From: Rhizobium sp. BT04 | GTDB lineage: Bacteria > Pseudomonadota > Alphaproteobacteria > Rhizobiales > Rhizobiaceae | DNA length: 64,000 nucleotides | NCBI RefSeq assembly: GCF_030053135.1 | Contig: NZ_CP125652.1 | Coordinates: 2,743,001 to 2,807,000 of the forward strand | Direction: 5' to 3' | Shown: positions 30,329-40,543 of the stretch, one piece after another | How positions within the stretch are numbered: position 1 is the stretch's first letter | Layout of the letters: every line of letters starts with the position of its first letter | Translations under genes and position numbers: made by a program | Notes under the pieces: generated by a model | Database searches by the model: none | Told to the model about the DNA's origin: nothing | The model's input: only the letters and a program-made list of their open reading frames with translations

Positions 30329-30997
30329 TCAGTCGCGGGACTGAGGCGTGCCCGGAATGGTCTCATAGGGCACGCGGAACACGCGATCGTCGAACTGCAC
30401 GCCCGTCTTGACGTTGAAGATCATCACCGACGTGTCCTTGCCCTGATTGTCGGTGATCGTCCACTGACGCAGGTCGTAGGTCTTCGGGTCGAACATCATG
30501 GTGATGGTCGAGTTGCCGAACACCGTATTGTTGCCGAGCGCGATCGTCGTCAGGTCCGATTCTTCCTTCACGCCCTTCACCATGCCGGCCGACAGGTCGA
30601 TATGCTGCGCCAGCAGCAGGCTGAGCGGCGTCTTGGAGAGCGGATAAAGATCCCAGGTTTTCAGCTTCGTATTGCCGATGGCGACGTTTTTGCCGTCGGC
30701 GATCACCCGCATCGGCGACGGGTCGTCATAGTTGAAGCGCAGCTTGCCGGGACGCTGGATGAAGAACTTGCCGCCGGTCTGCTCGCCGCGCGGGCCGAAC
30801 TGCACGAATTCGCCCTGCATCGTCGTGACGCCGGAGAAATGATCGGCGATCGCCTGCGCGGTGCCGGAGGCGGGGGCTGCCGCCTGCGCGTAAGCACCGA
30901 GGGGAATGGCGCTCGCCATCGCAGCGACGGCAAAGGCGCCGAGCAGATCGCGGCGCGTCATCGCCAGACCGGAGAGGAAGGTATCGGAGTGACTCAT
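30329..30997 (-). CDS. lolA: Outer-membrane lipoprotein carrier protein LolA
   Basis: LolA (222 residues) shuttles lipoproteins across the periplasm. The signal region MTRRDLLGAFAVAAM has a twin arginine before the hydrophobic core, and cleavage is expected near residue 38 (GAYAQA). The mature part has GEFVQFGPRGEQTGGKFFIQRPGKLRFNY, the typical LolA beta-sheet start. It lies 139 bases downstream of ftsK in the same direction, a common alphaproteobacterial neighbourhood. Confidence 0.9.
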   Translation of the reverse strand: MSHSDTFLSGLAMTRRDLLGAFAVAAMASAIPLGAYAQAAAPASGTAQAIADHFSGVTTMQGEFVQFGPRGEQTGGKFFIQRPGKLRFNYDDPSPMRVIADGKNVAIGNTKLKTWDLYPLSKTPLSLLLAQHIDLSAGMVKGVKEESDLTTIALGNNTVFGNSTITMMFDPKTYDLRQWTITDNQGKDTSVMIFNVKTGVQFDDRVFRVPYETIPGTPQSRD

Positions 30998-31136
30998 CTA
31001 AATCTCCTTTATGCGATCTGCATGCTGCCGAAAGGCGGCGTCTTCAAGGCGTTGCGATCGGCCCGCCAGAGGTAACGGCTTCGATGCCGTCAGGTTTCCG
31101 CAAAAGCGGCCCTATCGGAAATATATGCCGATTATT

Positions 31137-33824
31137 TCAGCGGTCGAGGATGTCGCCTTCGGTGGGAACGAGAATTTCGCGTTTGCCGGCGTGGTTGGCC
31201 GGCCCGATGATGCCTTCCTTCTCCATCCGCTCGATCAGCGAGGCGGCCCGGTTGTAGCCGATGCCGAGCCGGCGCTGGACGTAGGAGGTCGAGGCCTTGC
31301 CGTCACGCAGCACGATGGCGACGGCCTGATCGTAAGGATCTTCCGAATCCGAAAGGTTTGATGTGCCGGCCGGGCCGCCCCCACCGCCGGCGTAATCGCC
31401 ATCCTCGTCGTCATCGGCGGTGATCGCATCGAGATATTGCGGCGAGCCCTGGGTCTTGAGATAGGAGACGATCTCTTCCACCTCGACATCCGAAACGAAC
31501 GGACCGTGGACGCGCTGGATACGCCCGCCGCCCGCCATGTAGAGCATGTCGCCCATGCCGAGCAGCTGTTCGGCGCCCTGTTCGCCGAGAATGGTGCGGC
31601 TGTCGATCTTCGAGGTCACCTGGAAGGAAATGCGGGTCGGGAAGTTCGCCTTGATCGTGCCGGTGATGACGTCGACCGACGGGCGCTGGGTCGCCATGAT
31701 CACATGGATGCCGGCGGCGCGCGCCATCTGCGCCAGACGCTGCACGGCGCCTTCGATATCCTTGCCAGCAACCATCATCAGGTCGGCCATCTCGTCGATG
31801 ATGACGACGATATAGGGCATCGGCCTGAGGTCGAATTCTTCGGTCTCGTACATTGCCTCGCCGGTATGGCGGTCGAAGCCGGTCTGCACCGTGCGCGAGA
31901 TCGCCTCGCCCTTCGACAAGGCCTGCTCGACGCGGCTGTTGAAGCCGTCAATGTTGCGCACGCCGATCTTCGACATCTTCTTGTAGCGCTCTTCCATCTC
32001 GCGCACGGTCCATTTGAGCGCGACGACCGCCTTCTTCGGATCGGTGACGACAGGCGAGAGCAGATGCGGGATGCCGTCATAGACGGAGAGTTCGAGCATC
32101 TTCGGGTCGATCATGATCAGCCGGCACTGTTCCGGCGTCATGCGGTAAAGCAGCGACAGGATCATGGTGTTGATGGCGACCGACTTGCCCGAGCCGGTGG
32201 TGCCGGCGACGAGCAGATGCGGCATCTTGGCAAGGTCGGCGATGACGGCTTCGCCGCCGATCGTCTTGCCGAGCGCCATGGCGAGCTTCGCCTTGCTGCC
32301 TTCGAAATCCCGGGAGGCGATGAGTTCACGCAGATAGACGGTTTCGCGCGTCTGGTTCGGCAATTCGATGCCGATCGCGTTGCGGCCGGGCACGACGGCA
32401 ACGCGGGCGGCAATGGCGCTCATCGAGCGGGCGATATCATCGGCAAGACCGATGACGCGCGACGACTTGATGCCGGGGGCCGGCTCCAGTTCGTAAAGCG
32501 TGACGACGGGACCGGGGCGGACATGGATGATCTCGCCCTTGACGCCGAAATCTTCGAGCACGCCTTCGAGCATCCGGGCGTTCTGCTCCAGCGCATCGGC
32601 CGAAAGCGTGGAGTCGCGCACGACATTTTTCGGTTCGGCGAGCAGATGCATCGAGGGAAGCTGGAAACCCTCGGGACGAATGAATGAGCCCTGCGCCTCC
32701 CGCTCGATGCGGGCGCTGGGCTTCGGACGCGCGACCACGGGAACGACGCGCGGTTCCGGCTTGCCGGCCGCCTTGGCCGGTGCGCGGATCATCCAGTCGT
32801 CGTCATCATCGTCGGGGAGGATATCGGCCGGGCGCGGCGGCATGTCGGCATCGAAGGGCAGATCGTCGTCGTCATCGTCGTCATCGACGGAAAGCGACGG
32901 CGCGGATACGATGCGCCGCGGTGACGTCGCCCTTGCCCCGATCGATGGCTCCATCGACGGTTCCATGCGCTCGCCGCGGACAGTCGGCGCCTTGGCGCGC
33001 ACCGGTTCGTTCAGCGTGCCGAACTCGTCATCGTTGAAATCATAGGGTGATTCGAAATCGCCCTGGCGGCGCTTGCGCGGCCCCATGCCGAAGAGCCGGC
33101 GCAGCCGGCCCTGGCTCATGTACCAGGCATGCGTCATCGCACCGCTGAGAGCGACCCAGCGCGACTCGTCGTCCTCGTCCTCATCTCCGACGACGCGGGC
33201 CTTGCTTGTTGTGCCGACGTAATCTTCCTCGGTCTCTTCCTCGGCTTCGCTGCGGCCGACGAGACCCGACGCAAAGAGCATCATCCAGGCGGTGGGTGCT
33301 GCAAAGATGCAGCCGACGACCATGGCAAAAGTGCCGGTGGGATAGGTGCCGACGAAGAGTGCGGGAAAACGCAGGATCATATCGCCGACGACGCCGCCGA
33401 TGCCGTTCGGGATCGGCCAGGTGAGCGGCGGCGGAAAGCAGCCGATGACGGCGGAGGAAAGCACCGAGCCGGCAAGCCAGGCGCCGGCACGGGCGGGGAT
33501 ACGGCTGAAGCGGCGGCCCGAGATCAGCGTCAGCGCCCAGGCGACGATCGGCAGCATCGAAACGACGCTGGCGAGGCCGAGGAACTGCATGACGATATCG
33601 GCAAAGGCAGCCCCGCTGTAACCGAGGATATTCGTCGGCAGGTTGGCGGTGGCATAGGAATAGCTCGGATCGGCGACATTCCATGTCGCCAGCGCCGCGA
33701 CGCAGAGTGCCAGCAACAGAAAGATCGCAAAGCCGATGAGCGCCTGGATCTGCCGCAGCATAAATGCCGAGAAGGAGAACCGATCCGGACGGCCATCCAT
33801 CGCCGGCGACGTGCTTCTTGCCAT
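31137..33824 (-). CDS. ftsK: DNA translocase FtsK
   Basis: FtsK (895 residues) links division with chromosome segregation. Four N-terminal membrane helices occupy about residues 20-190. The linker is rich in acidic runs ([17 protein letters not shown] near residues 345-375). The motor has Walker [11 protein letters not shown] near residue 540 and Walker [12 protein letters not shown]. The C-terminal gamma domain, which reads KOPS sites, has [27 protein letters not shown] at 33824 is chosen; a GTG 13 codons earlier is possible. Confidence 0.95.
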   Translation of the reverse strand: MARSTSPAMDGRPDRFSFSAFMLRQIQALIGFAIFLLLALCVAALATWNVADPSYSYATANLPTNILGYSGAAFADIVMQFLGLASVVSMLPIVAWALTLISGRRFSRIPARAGAWLAGSVLSSAVIGCFPPPLTWPIPNGIGGVVGDMILRFPALFVGTYPTGTFAMVVGCIFAAPTAWMMLFASGLVGRSEAEEETEEDYVGTTSKARVVGDEDEDDESRWVALSGAMTHAWYMSQGRLRRLFGMGPRKRRQGDFESPYDFNDDEFGTLNEPVRAKAPTVRGERMEPSMEPSIGARATSPRRIVSAPSLSVDDDDDDDDLPFDADMPPRPADILPDDDDDDWMIRAPAKAAGKPEPRVVPVVARPKPSARIEREAQGSFIRPEGFQLPSMHLLAEPKNVVRDSTLSADALEQNARMLEGVLEDFGVKGEIIHVRPGPVVTLYELEPAPGIKSSRVIGLADDIARSMSAIAARVAVVPGRNAIGIELPNQTRETVYLRELIASRDFEGSKAKLAMALGKTIGGEAVIADLAKMPHLLVAGTTGSGKSVAINTMILSLLYRMTPEQCRLIMIDPKMLELSVYDGIPHLLSPVVTDPKKAVVALKWTVREMEERYKKMSKIGVRNIDGFNSRVEQALSKGEAISRTVQTGFDRHTGEAMYETEEFDLRPMPYIVVIIDEMADLMMVAGKDIEGAVQRLAQMARAAGIHVIMATQRPSVDVITGTIKANFPTRISFQVTSKIDSRTILGEQGAEQLLGMGDMLYMAGGGRIQRVHGPFVSDVEVEEIVSYLKTQGSPQYLDAITADDDEDGDYAGGGGGPAGTSNLSDSEDPYDQAVAIVLRDGKASTSYVQRRLGIGYNRAASLIERMEKEGIIGPANHAGKREILVPTEGDILDR

Positions 33825-33966
33825 GTGTCTAACCCGTCCAATGCCTGAGGGCAGGCGAATCACCGAAGCTTCGCCTTGCCAAAATGCGTCCGCTCTACCT
33901 AATCAGAGCCGGGTTAAAGCGATGTTAACCATGCATCCCTGGACGTGCATTCCGAGCAGGCAAATG

Positions 33967-33998
33967 AAAAAAGGCCCGAACCTTGGAAGGTCCGGGCC
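33967..33998 (-). terminator. Terminator of the glnK-amtB operon
   Basis: On the minus strand a 12-bp stem (plus-strand 33973-33984 with 33987-33998, one G-U pair) is followed by TTTTTTC. It lies about 107 bases beyond the amtB stop and would end glnK-amtB messages before ftsK. Confidence 0.85.
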
Positions 33999-34014
33999 AA
34001 ATGCGGTCTATGGC

Positions 34015-34043
34015 AGCTTTTCCGGGTCTAACCCGGAAAAGCT
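34015..34043. repeat. Perfect 13-bp palindrome downstream of amtB
   Basis: AGCTTTTCCGGGT (34015-34027) pairs perfectly with ACCCGGAAAAGCT (34031-34043) around a 3-base loop. It lies between the amtB stop and the terminator. It lacks a T-tract and may be a small member of the palindromic repeat set or an mRNA 3' stabiliser. Confidence 0.75.
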
Positions 34044-34104
34044 CTAGATAGGCCGCGACGGGCTGTGCAGCGGCGCCCTTCTGCCGGCGCCGCAAACCCT
34101 GTGA

Positions 34105-35535
34105 TCAGGAAGAGTGGTAGGCGGCTTCGCCGTGGGTCGAAAGGTCGAGACCTTCGCGCTCGGCTTCGACGGTGACGCGCAGGCCGATGACGACGTCGAC
34201 GATCTTGTAGAGGATCGCCGAGCCGATGCCCGACCACAGCAGCGTCGTCAGCACGCCCTTAGCCTGGGCCAGAACCTGGGTTGCCGTCCCGGCATAGGAG
34301 GCAGCAAAATCGGCTGTGGAATAATCGACGATGCCTGCACCGCCGAGCGCCGGATTGACGAGGATACCGGTGCCGAGCGCGCCGAGGATACCGCCGACGC
34401 AATGCACGCCGAAGACGTCAAGGCTGTCGTCGTAGTTGAACTTGTTCTTCACGACGTCGACGAAGAAGTAGCAGACCGGCGAGACGATAAGGCCGAGAAC
34501 GATCGAGCCCATCGGGCCGGCAAAACCTGCCGCCGGGGTGATCGCAACGAGACCGGCGACGGCGCCGGAAGCACCACCCAGCATCGAAGCCTTGCCGCGG
34601 GTGAGGGTTTCGACGATGCACCAGGACACAGCGGCGGCAGCCGTTGCGACGAAGGTGTTGATAAAGGCAAGCGAGGCATAGGCATTGGCTTCGAGGTTGG
34701 AGCCGGCGTTGAAGCCGAACCAGCCGACCCAGAGCAGCGAGGCACCGACCATGGTCAGCGTCATCGAGTGCGGAGCCATGATTTCCTTCTTATAGCCCGT
34801 GCGCTTGCCGAGCATGATGGCGCCGACGAGGCCGGCGATACCGGCATTGATGTGAACGACCGTGCCGCCGGCGAAGTCGATTGCGCCGTAGGAGAAGATC
34901 AGGCCGGCCGGCGAGGTGTAGGAGCTCGGGCCGCCCCAGAACCAGACCATGTGCGCCATCGGGAAGTAGATGAAGGTGACCCAGAGTACGACGAAGAGCA
35001 TGACGGCCGAGAACTTGACGCGTTCGGCGAATGCGCCGACGATCAGGCCGGGCGTGATGCAGGCAAAGGTCATCTGGAACACGATGAAGGTGTATTCCGG
35101 AATGGCGACGCCCTTCGAGAAGGTTTCGGCGAGCGACGACGTGTTGACGCCGGCGAGGAACGCCTTGGAGAAGCCGCCGACGAAGCTGTTCAGCGAGCCG
35201 CCGTCGGTGAAGGCGAGCGAATAGCCATAGGTCACCCAGATCAGCGCCACGACGGCCGTGATCATGAAGACCTGCATCAGCACCGAGAGCATGTTCTTGG
35301 CGCGGACGAGACCGCCGTAGAAAAGCGCAAGGCCGGGGATGGTCATCAGCAGGACGAGCGCCGAGGAGACGAGCATCCAGGTATTGTCACCCTTGTCCAT
35401 GGTGAAGGCAGGAGCAGCAGCAGCAGCGGCAGCGGCTGGCGCTGCTTCTTGCGCGAAAGCGACAGCCGGCGCCAGAAGCGCGGCCGTTGCTGCGCCAATC
35501 AGCGCAAAGCTGGAAGAAAACTTCGAAATTGACAT
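34105..35535 (-). CDS. amtB: Ammonium transporter AmtB
   Basis: AmtB (476 residues) is the trimeric inner-membrane ammonium channel, gated by GlnK. The N-terminus looks like a cleaved signal (ending AVAFAQEA) followed by an Ala-rich stretch. The Amt fold of 11 helices has MDKGDNTWMLVSSALVL, FYGGLVRAKN, and the pore region FAGGTVVHINAG with its conserved His. DVFGVHCVGGILGALGTG supplies the second pore His. ATG at 35535 follows GGAG. It is cotranscribed with glnK (25-base gap). Confidence 0.95.
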   Translation of the reverse strand: MSISKFSSSFALIGAATAALLAPAVAFAQEAAPAAAAAAAAPAFTMDKGDNTWMLVSSALVLLMTIPGLALFYGGLVRAKNMLSVLMQVFMITAVVALIWVTYGYSLAFTDGGSLNSFVGGFSKAFLAGVNTSSLAETFSKGVAIPEYTFIVFQMTFACITPGLIVGAFAERVKFSAVMLFVVLWVTFIYFPMAHMVWFWGGPSSYTSPAGLIFSYGAIDFAGGTVVHINAGIAGLVGAIMLGKRTGYKKEIMAPHSMTLTMVGASLLWVGWFGFNAGSNLEANAYASLAFINTFVATAAAAVSWCIVETLTRGKASMLGGASGAVAGLVAITPAAGFAGPMGSIVLGLIVSPVCYFFVDVVKNKFNYDDSLDVFGVHCVGGILGALGTGILVNPALGGAGIVDYSTADFAASYAGTATQVLAQAKGVLTTLLWSGIGSAILYKIVDVVIGLRVTVEAEREGLDLSTHGEAAYHSS

Positions 35536-35560
35536 TGGAAAAGGCTCCTTGATCTGCCGC

Positions 35561-35917
<357 letters not shown>

Positions 35918-35983
35918 TTATCCTCGGCACGGAGCCGACTCTCCTTGCCGCTGACGTTCCTGAACAGCGACCGGCGATATACA

Positions 35984-35999
35984 TTCAAAGGACGTGCCA
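35984..35999 (-). promoter_or_regulatory. Candidate sigma-54 promoter of glnK-amtB
   Basis: On the minus strand TGGCACG-TCCT-TTGAA matches the -24/-12 consensus TGGCACG-N4-TTGCA except for one base in the -12 element. It lies about 85 bases before the glnK start, as expected for NtrC-activated glnK genes. The region upstream (36000-36121) is AT-rich; no clear NtrC site pair was found by eye. Confidence 0.6.
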
Positions 36000-36121
36000 G
36001 ATTCGTGACGAGATATAACTTATTGAAAAATAACAATTATATTAATTTATGCCAATAAACAGGCAAATGATCGGCCAATAAGCGCACAAATAAAGCGCAA
36101 ATTTTCAAAGATGCACATTAT

Positions 36122-37006
36122 TTATTCATTTGCCTTTTTCCGAATCAAACCCTCCTGCGCGACAGAGGCGATCAGCTCACCCGATCGGGTAAAGAGACTG
36201 CCCCGGGTCAGCCCTCTGGCGCCCGAAGCCGACGGGCTGTCCTGCGTATAGAGCAACCAGTCTTCGAGCTTGCAGGGTCTGTGGAACCACATGGAATGAT
36301 CGAGGCTCGCCACCTGCAGGCTCTGGTCGAAGATCGACGTGCCGTGTGCATAGAGCGAGGTATCAAGCAGCGTCATATCCGAGAGATAGGCAAGCACTGC
36401 CGCCTGATAGAGCCGGTCGTCCGGAACCGGGCCGGTGGCGCGCACCCAGACGTCCTGTTTGGGGTCGAGCTTCTTGTCGGAAAAATAATGCGTCAGCGAG
36501 ACGGGACGAATCTCGATCGGCCGCTCGCGCTGCCAATATTTTCGGATCGCCTCCGGCGCATGCGTGAGATATTGCTCCTTGATCTGCTGTTCGCCGAGCA
36601 GCGCCTCCGGCATCTGGACTTCGGGCATTGCGATCTGGTGGTCGAAGCCCGGCTCCTCGATCTGGAAGGAAGCCGACAGCGCGAAGATTGCTCTGCCATG
36701 CTGGATGGCAACGACACGCCGCGTGTTGAAGCTCGATCCGTCGCGGATCCGCTCCGCCTGATAGATGATCGGCACCGAGGGATCGCCGGGGCGCATGAAA
36801 TAGGCATGCAGCGAATGCACGAAACGCTCGCCCTCGATGGTGCGTTGCGCTGCCATCAGCGCCTGGCCGATCACCTGGCCGCCGAAGACCCGCTGCCAGC
36901 CGGCCTGCGGGCTGCGCCCCCGGAAGATATCGACCTCGATCGGCTCAAGGTCGAGCGTCGAAAGCAGCGTCTCCATTGCCGAAGGCCCTGATGTCTCGCG
37001 CGTCAT
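36122..37006 (-). CDS. tesB: Acyl-CoA thioesterase II
   Basis: TesB (294 residues) hydrolyses acyl-CoA thioesters with its double hot-dog fold. Conserved phrases are FRGRSPQAGWQRVFGGQVIGQAL, HSLHAYFMRPGDPSVPIIYQ, and in the second half SDMTLLDTSLYAHG and SLDHSMWFHRP. ATG at 37006 follows GGGAGG. The much longer open frame upstream is a shadow of the ubiquinone hydroxylase gene. It is divergent from that gene with 84 bases between them. Confidence 0.93.
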   Translation of the reverse strand: MTRETSGPSAMETLLSTLDLEPIEVDIFRGRSPQAGWQRVFGGQVIGQALMAAQRTIEGERFVHSLHAYFMRPGDPSVPIIYQAERIRDGSSFNTRRVVAIQHGRAIFALSASFQIEEPGFDHQIAMPEVQMPEALLGEQQIKEQYLTHAPEAIRKYWQRERPIEIRPVSLTHYFSDKKLDPKQDVWVRATGPVPDDRLYQAAVLAYLSDMTLLDTSLYAHGTSIFDQSLQVASLDHSMWFHRPCKLEDWLLYTQDSPSASGARGLTRGSLFTRSGELIASVAQEGLIRKKANE

Positions 37007-37090
37007 TTTGTATGCCTCCCGGCGGTAGGAAGTGAAGTTGCGATGATCTATATAGATCACATCTGAGGCACAAGGTACGGGAGCGGCGCG

Positions 37091-38305
37091 ATGCTTGATA
37101 TGCTGGTTGTGGGCGGGGGCTATGTCGGCCTTTCCGCTGCCGTCGCGGTCAAACAGGCAGCACCCCATCTGAACGTCGCCGTCGTCGAGGCGGCGCCCGA
37201 GCATGTCTGGAAAAACGATACGCGCGCTTCCGCCGTCATCGCCGCGGCAGCGAAGATGCTCGAGGTCTTCGGCATATGGAACGAGATCGAGCCGGAAGCC
37301 CAGCCGATCACCAAAATGATCGTCACCGACTCCAAGACCTCCGATCCGGTGCGGCCGGTGTTTCTGACCTTCGACGGCGAAGTGGCCGAGGGCCGGCCCT
37401 TCGCCCACATGATCCCGAATGTTGCGATGGTCGCAGCGCTGCGCGGCGTCTGCGAGCGGCTCGACATCGACATCCGCCACGGGCTTGGCGCCACCGAGCT
37501 GAAGACCCACGACACCCATGTCACCGTCACGCTTTCGGACGGCAGCGCGCTGGAGAGCCGGCTGCTGGTTGCCTGCGACGGCGTGCGCTCGACGCTACGC
37601 GATCTCGCCGGCATCAAGACCGTCACCTGGGACTACGGCCAGTCCGGCATCGTTGCAACGGTCGAACACGAGCGGCCGCATGACGGCTGCGCCGAGGAAC
37701 ATTTTCTGCCGGCCGGCCCCTTCGCCATCCTGCCGCTCAAGAACAATCGCTCCTCACTGGTCTGGACGGAGCGGACGCATGATGCAGAGCGGCTGGTCGC
37801 CGCCGACGATCTGGTCTTCGAGGAAGAGCTCGAACGCCGCTTCGGCCACAAGCTCGGCACGCTGAAGGTCATCGGCGATAAGCGCGCCTTTCCGCTCGGC
37901 CTGACGCTGGCCCGCGCCTTCGTCGCACCGCGTTTTGCCCTGGCCGGTGACGCCGCCCACGGCATTCACCCGATTTCCGGGCAGGGCCTCAATCTCGGCT
38001 TCAAGGATGTGGCGGCACTCGCCGAAACGATTGTCGAGGCTGATCGCCTCGGCCTCGATATCGGTTCGATCAATATTCTCGAGCGTTACCAGACCTGGCG
38101 GCGCTTCGACACGTTCCGCATGGGCATGACGACTGACGTTTTGAACCGGCTGTTTTCCAACGACGCGACGCCAATCCGCATCGCCCGCGACATCGGCCTC
38201 GGCATCGTCGACCGGCTGCCGCGCCTCAAATCCTTCTTCATCGGCCAGGCGGCTGGCACGACGGCCAAGGACAACCCGCGCTTGCTGGCTGGGGAGACGA
38301 TTTAA
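37091..38305 (+). CDS. UbiH/UbiF/COQ6-family FAD-dependent ubiquinone hydroxylase
   Basis: This 404-residue class A flavin monooxygenase has an N-terminal dinucleotide-binding motif VVGGGYVGLSAAVAV. The DG motif is ACDGVRSTLRDLAG, and the FAD/ribityl motif is ALAGDAAHGIHPISGQGLNLGFKDV. The latter marks the ubiquinone-biosynthesis hydroxylases (UbiH/UbiF/UbiL). The ring carbon it hydroxylates cannot be told from sequence alone. The N-terminus is tight, without a leader. A dispersed repeat follows the stop codon. Confidence 0.88.
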   Translation: MLDMLVVGGGYVGLSAAVAVKQAAPHLNVAVVEAAPEHVWKNDTRASAVIAAAAKMLEVFGIWNEIEPEAQPITKMIVTDSKTSDPVRPVFLTFDGEVAEGRPFAHMIPNVAMVAALRGVCERLDIDIRHGLGATELKTHDTHVTVTLSDGSALESRLLVACDGVRSTLRDLAGIKTVTWDYGQSGIVATVEHERPHDGCAEEHFLPAGPFAILPLKNNRSSLVWTERTHDAERLVAADDLVFEEELERRFGHKLGTLKVIGDKRAFPLGLTLARAFVAPRFALAGDAAHGIHPISGQGLNLGFKDVAALAETIVEADRLGLDIGSINILERYQTWRRFDTFRMGMTTDVLNRLFSNDATPIRIARDIGLGIVDRLPRLKSFFIGQAAGTTAKDNPRLLAGETI

Positions 38306-38310
38306 AGACG

Positions 38311-38440
38311 CTAGAGCAATTCCAGCAAAAGTGGGCAGCGGTCTTGCCAGGCAAAGCGCGAAGCGCTTTTGCAGCGAATTGGGTGAAAACAAAGAGACAG
38401 AGCATTTTCGTGATTCAAAGAAAAAACGAAAATGCTCTGG
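38311..38440. repeat. Two-hairpin dispersed repeat, copy 3
   Basis: It begins AGAGCAATTCCAGCAAAAGT (from 38313) and contains a long stretch identical to the copy at 23984 (around 38348-38373). It ends with a second hairpin, AGAGCATTTTCGT pairing with ACGAAAATGCTCT. It lies between the convergent ubiquinone-hydroxylase and Trm112-like genes and may serve as a two-way terminator. Confidence 0.8.
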
Positions 38441-38449
38441 TGAGAGGCG

Positions 38450-38638
38450 CTATTCGTCGAGGCGGCGGGCTTCGGACACCAGCATGATCGGAATGCCGTC
38501 GCGGATCGGATAAGCGAGCTGCGCCTTTTCCGAAACGAGTTCATTGTGTTCGCGATCATAGGAAAGCCGCCCCTTGGAGAGCGGGCAGACCAGGAGTTCG
38601 AGCAGTTTCGGATCGACGCGGCTGAGTTTTTCGTCCAT
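38450..38638 (-). CDS. Trm112-like small protein (UPF0434)
   Basis: This 62-residue protein has the Trm112p fold: [20 protein letters not shown], then [20 protein letters not shown]. Homologues (YcaR) are small, often with a partly kept zinc ribbon; only one Cys remains here. Such proteins activate methyltransferases in other organisms, but the bacterial role is uncertain. It starts 9 bases after the Lon-N-domain gene stop, so the two are cotranscribed. Confidence 0.88.
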   Translation of the reverse strand: MDEKLSRVDPKLLELLVCPLSKGRLSYDREHNELVSEKAQLAYPIRDGIPIMLVSEARRLDE

Positions 38639-38647
38639 GGCCGAAAC

Positions 38648-39319
38648 CTACTGCAGAACCGTGTCGGAGTCACCGAAGACCCGCGCCAGCACGATCTCGG
38701 TGATGGCGATCAGCGTTTCGGCCCGCGTCTTCAAATCGGGCGCCTCCAGCAGCGCCTGTTTTTCAGCCGGCCCGAACGGCGACATCATCGCCAGCGAATT
38801 GACGAGCGTCAGATTGCTCGCCCGCTCGACGCTTTCCCAGTCGGCCTCCAGCTTGTTGGCATCGAGATAGGCTTTGAAGGCGGTCAGAAGTGCTGCGCGG
38901 TCGACCGCCTCCTCCTCGTTCGCAGCCGAGAGATCGGCGATGAACGGGGCGATACGGAAGGTGCGGAACGGATCGCTGGTCGTCTTCTCCTCCAGCAGCC
39001 GAAAGCGGCAGACGCCCGTCAGCGAGACGATATAGCGCCCGTCGCCGGTCTCGGCGAAGGAGGTGATGCGGCCAAGGCAGCCGACGGCGGCAAGGCTGGG
39101 CTCGCCGCCCTTGTCCTCGTGTTCGCCGAGCGCCGGCTGCACCATGCCGATCAGCCGGTTTCCGGTCAGCGCCGCATCCAGCATCGCCAGATAACGCGGC
39201 TCGAAAATGTTGAGCGGAAGCTGCCCGGCCGGCAGAAGGAGGGCACCGGTCAGGGGGAAGACAGCGATCGTATCAGGCAGATCGCCCGGCTTCAGGTATC
39301 TGGCATTACCGACTTGCAT
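38648..39319 (-). CDS. LON peptidase N-terminal-domain protein
   Basis: This 223-residue protein is made of the Lon substrate-binding (PUA-like) domain only: DTIAVFPLTGALLLPAGQLPLNIFEPRYLAM, GRITSFAETGDGRYIVSLTGVCRFRLLEE. A helical end follows (SVERASNLTLVNSLAMMSPFGPAEKQALLEA). No ATPase or protease part is present. ATG at 39319 was chosen from family starts (MQVGNARYLKPGDLP). It lies between the CnoX-type thioredoxin and Trm112-like genes on the same strand. Confidence 0.88.
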   Translation of the reverse strand: MQVGNARYLKPGDLPDTIAVFPLTGALLLPAGQLPLNIFEPRYLAMLDAALTGNRLIGMVQPALGEHEDKGGEPSLAAVGCLGRITSFAETGDGRYIVSLTGVCRFRLLEEKTTSDPFRTFRIAPFIADLSAANEEEAVDRAALLTAFKAYLDANKLEADWESVERASNLTLVNSLAMMSPFGPAEKQALLEAPDLKTRAETLIAITEIVLARVFGDSDTVLQ

Positions 39320-39410
39320 GAAACCGTCCCGCATTCTTGTAAACGGGCATGCCCGTTCTGACGAGAATGTGGTGCCCCCGCCCGAAAACGCAAGGGCAGA
39401 TCTCCTAAAC

Positions 39411-40385
39411 TTAGGAGAACAGCATCGCCGAAAGCTTGCGCCGGGCGGAAACCGTCGCCGGATCCTTGAACCCCCAGACCTCGAAGAACTGCAGCAGCTG
39501 GCGGCGGGCGCCGTCATCGTCGAAGGCGCGGTCCTTGCGCATGATCAGCAGCAGGTGCTCGGCCGCTTCGTCGCGCCGGCCTTCGACATTGAGGATCTTG
39601 GCGAGCTTCAGCCGCGCCTCGTGGTCGTCGGGATTGGCAACCAGGTCGCGTTCGAGCGCAACGGGATCGCCGAGCTTGCGCGCTTCCTCGATCTGTTCGA
39701 GCTTCTTCAGCACCGCCTGGATGCCGGCGTCTTTCGAAAGCTCTTCCGGCAGCTCGCTCAGCACCTGGCGCGCCCGCTCATGCTGGTTTGCGGCGATCAT
39801 GCATTCGGCCATGCCGGCCAGCGCCCTGGCGTTCTCGGGATCGGCCTGCATCACCGCGCCGTAGAGCTGGGCGGCCTCGTTGATATTGCCGGCGGCCAGC
39901 AATTCTGCCGCTTCGGTCAGCACGGCTTCGATCTCGGCCGCCTCGTCGGCACCGGCCGGGCCGGCGATACGGTCGATGAACTGGCTGATCTGGCTTTCCG
40001 GCACTGCACCCATGAAGCCGTCGGCGGGGCGGCCGTTGACGAAGGCGATAACGGCGGGAATCGATTGGATGCCGAGCTGGCCGGCGATCGAGGGATGGTC
40101 ATCGATGTTCATCTTGACCAGCCTGACACGGCCCTTGGCTTCATTGACCACTTTTTCCAATACCGGCGTCAGCTGCTTGCACGGGCCGCACCAAGGCGCC
40201 CAGAAATCGACCAGCACCGGCTGCTTGCGCGATTCCTCGATGACGTCCTTGCCGAAATTCGCCGTCGTCGTGTCCGTGATGTAGCTGCCGGCCGCAGCCG
40301 CGGGTGCCGGCGCTGCGCCGAAGCTTGTCGTCGCCGTCATCTGATTTCCGAAGGAACCGTTATAGGGGTTGTCGCTGCCGCTCAT
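39411..40385 (-). CDS. CnoX/YbbN-type thioredoxin co-chaperone with TPR domain
   Basis: The protein has 324 residues: an Ala-rich N-terminal stretch (1-40), a thioredoxin domain with PVLVDFWAPWCGPCKQLTPV (WCGPC at 65-69), and a C-terminal TPR-like half with NPDDHEARLKLAKILNVEGRRDEAAEHL. This is the YbbN/CnoX plan, in which thioredoxin chaperones shield proteins during oxidative stress. E. coli YbbN lacks the full CxxC, but here it is complete, so oxidoreductase activity is plausible. GGGAG precedes ATG 40385. Confidence 0.9.
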   Translation of the reverse strand: MSGSDNPYNGSFGNQMTATTSFGAAPAPAAAAGSYITDTTTANFGKDVIEESRKQPVLVDFWAPWCGPCKQLTPVLEKVVNEAKGRVRLVKMNIDDHPSIAGQLGIQSIPAVIAFVNGRPADGFMGAVPESQISQFIDRIAGPAGADEAAEIEAVLTEAAELLAAGNINEAAQLYGAVMQADPENARALAGMAECMIAANQHERARQVLSELPEELSKDAGIQAVLKKLEQIEEARKLGDPVALERDLVANPDDHEARLKLAKILNVEGRRDEAAEHLLLIMRKDRAFDDDGARRQLLQFFEVWGFKDPATVSARRKLSAMLFS

Positions 40386-40423
40386 AGGTGTCTCCCGCCG
40401 CGCCGATCCTGCCGGCGTCTTTG

Positions 40424-40532
40424 CTAAAGCATGTCGCGCAAAAGTGTAGCGGTTTTGCGATAAAGACATGCACAAAACCAAAGGCTAAAGCGCGGCAAGC
40501 GAACTGAAAAGATCCTCACGCGCTTTAGCGCT
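40424..40532. repeat. Two-hairpin dispersed repeat, copy 4 (diverged)
   Basis: First hairpin: GCATGTC with GACATGC around a CGCAAAAGTGTAGCGGTTTT-like loop. Second: GCTAAAGCGCG with CGCGCTTTAGC, 11 bp. The architecture is that of the copies at 23984 and 38311, but the sequence is more diverged. It lies between the prolyl-tRNA deacylase and CnoX genes. Confidence 0.65.
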
Positions 40533-40543
40533 AAAATCGTATG

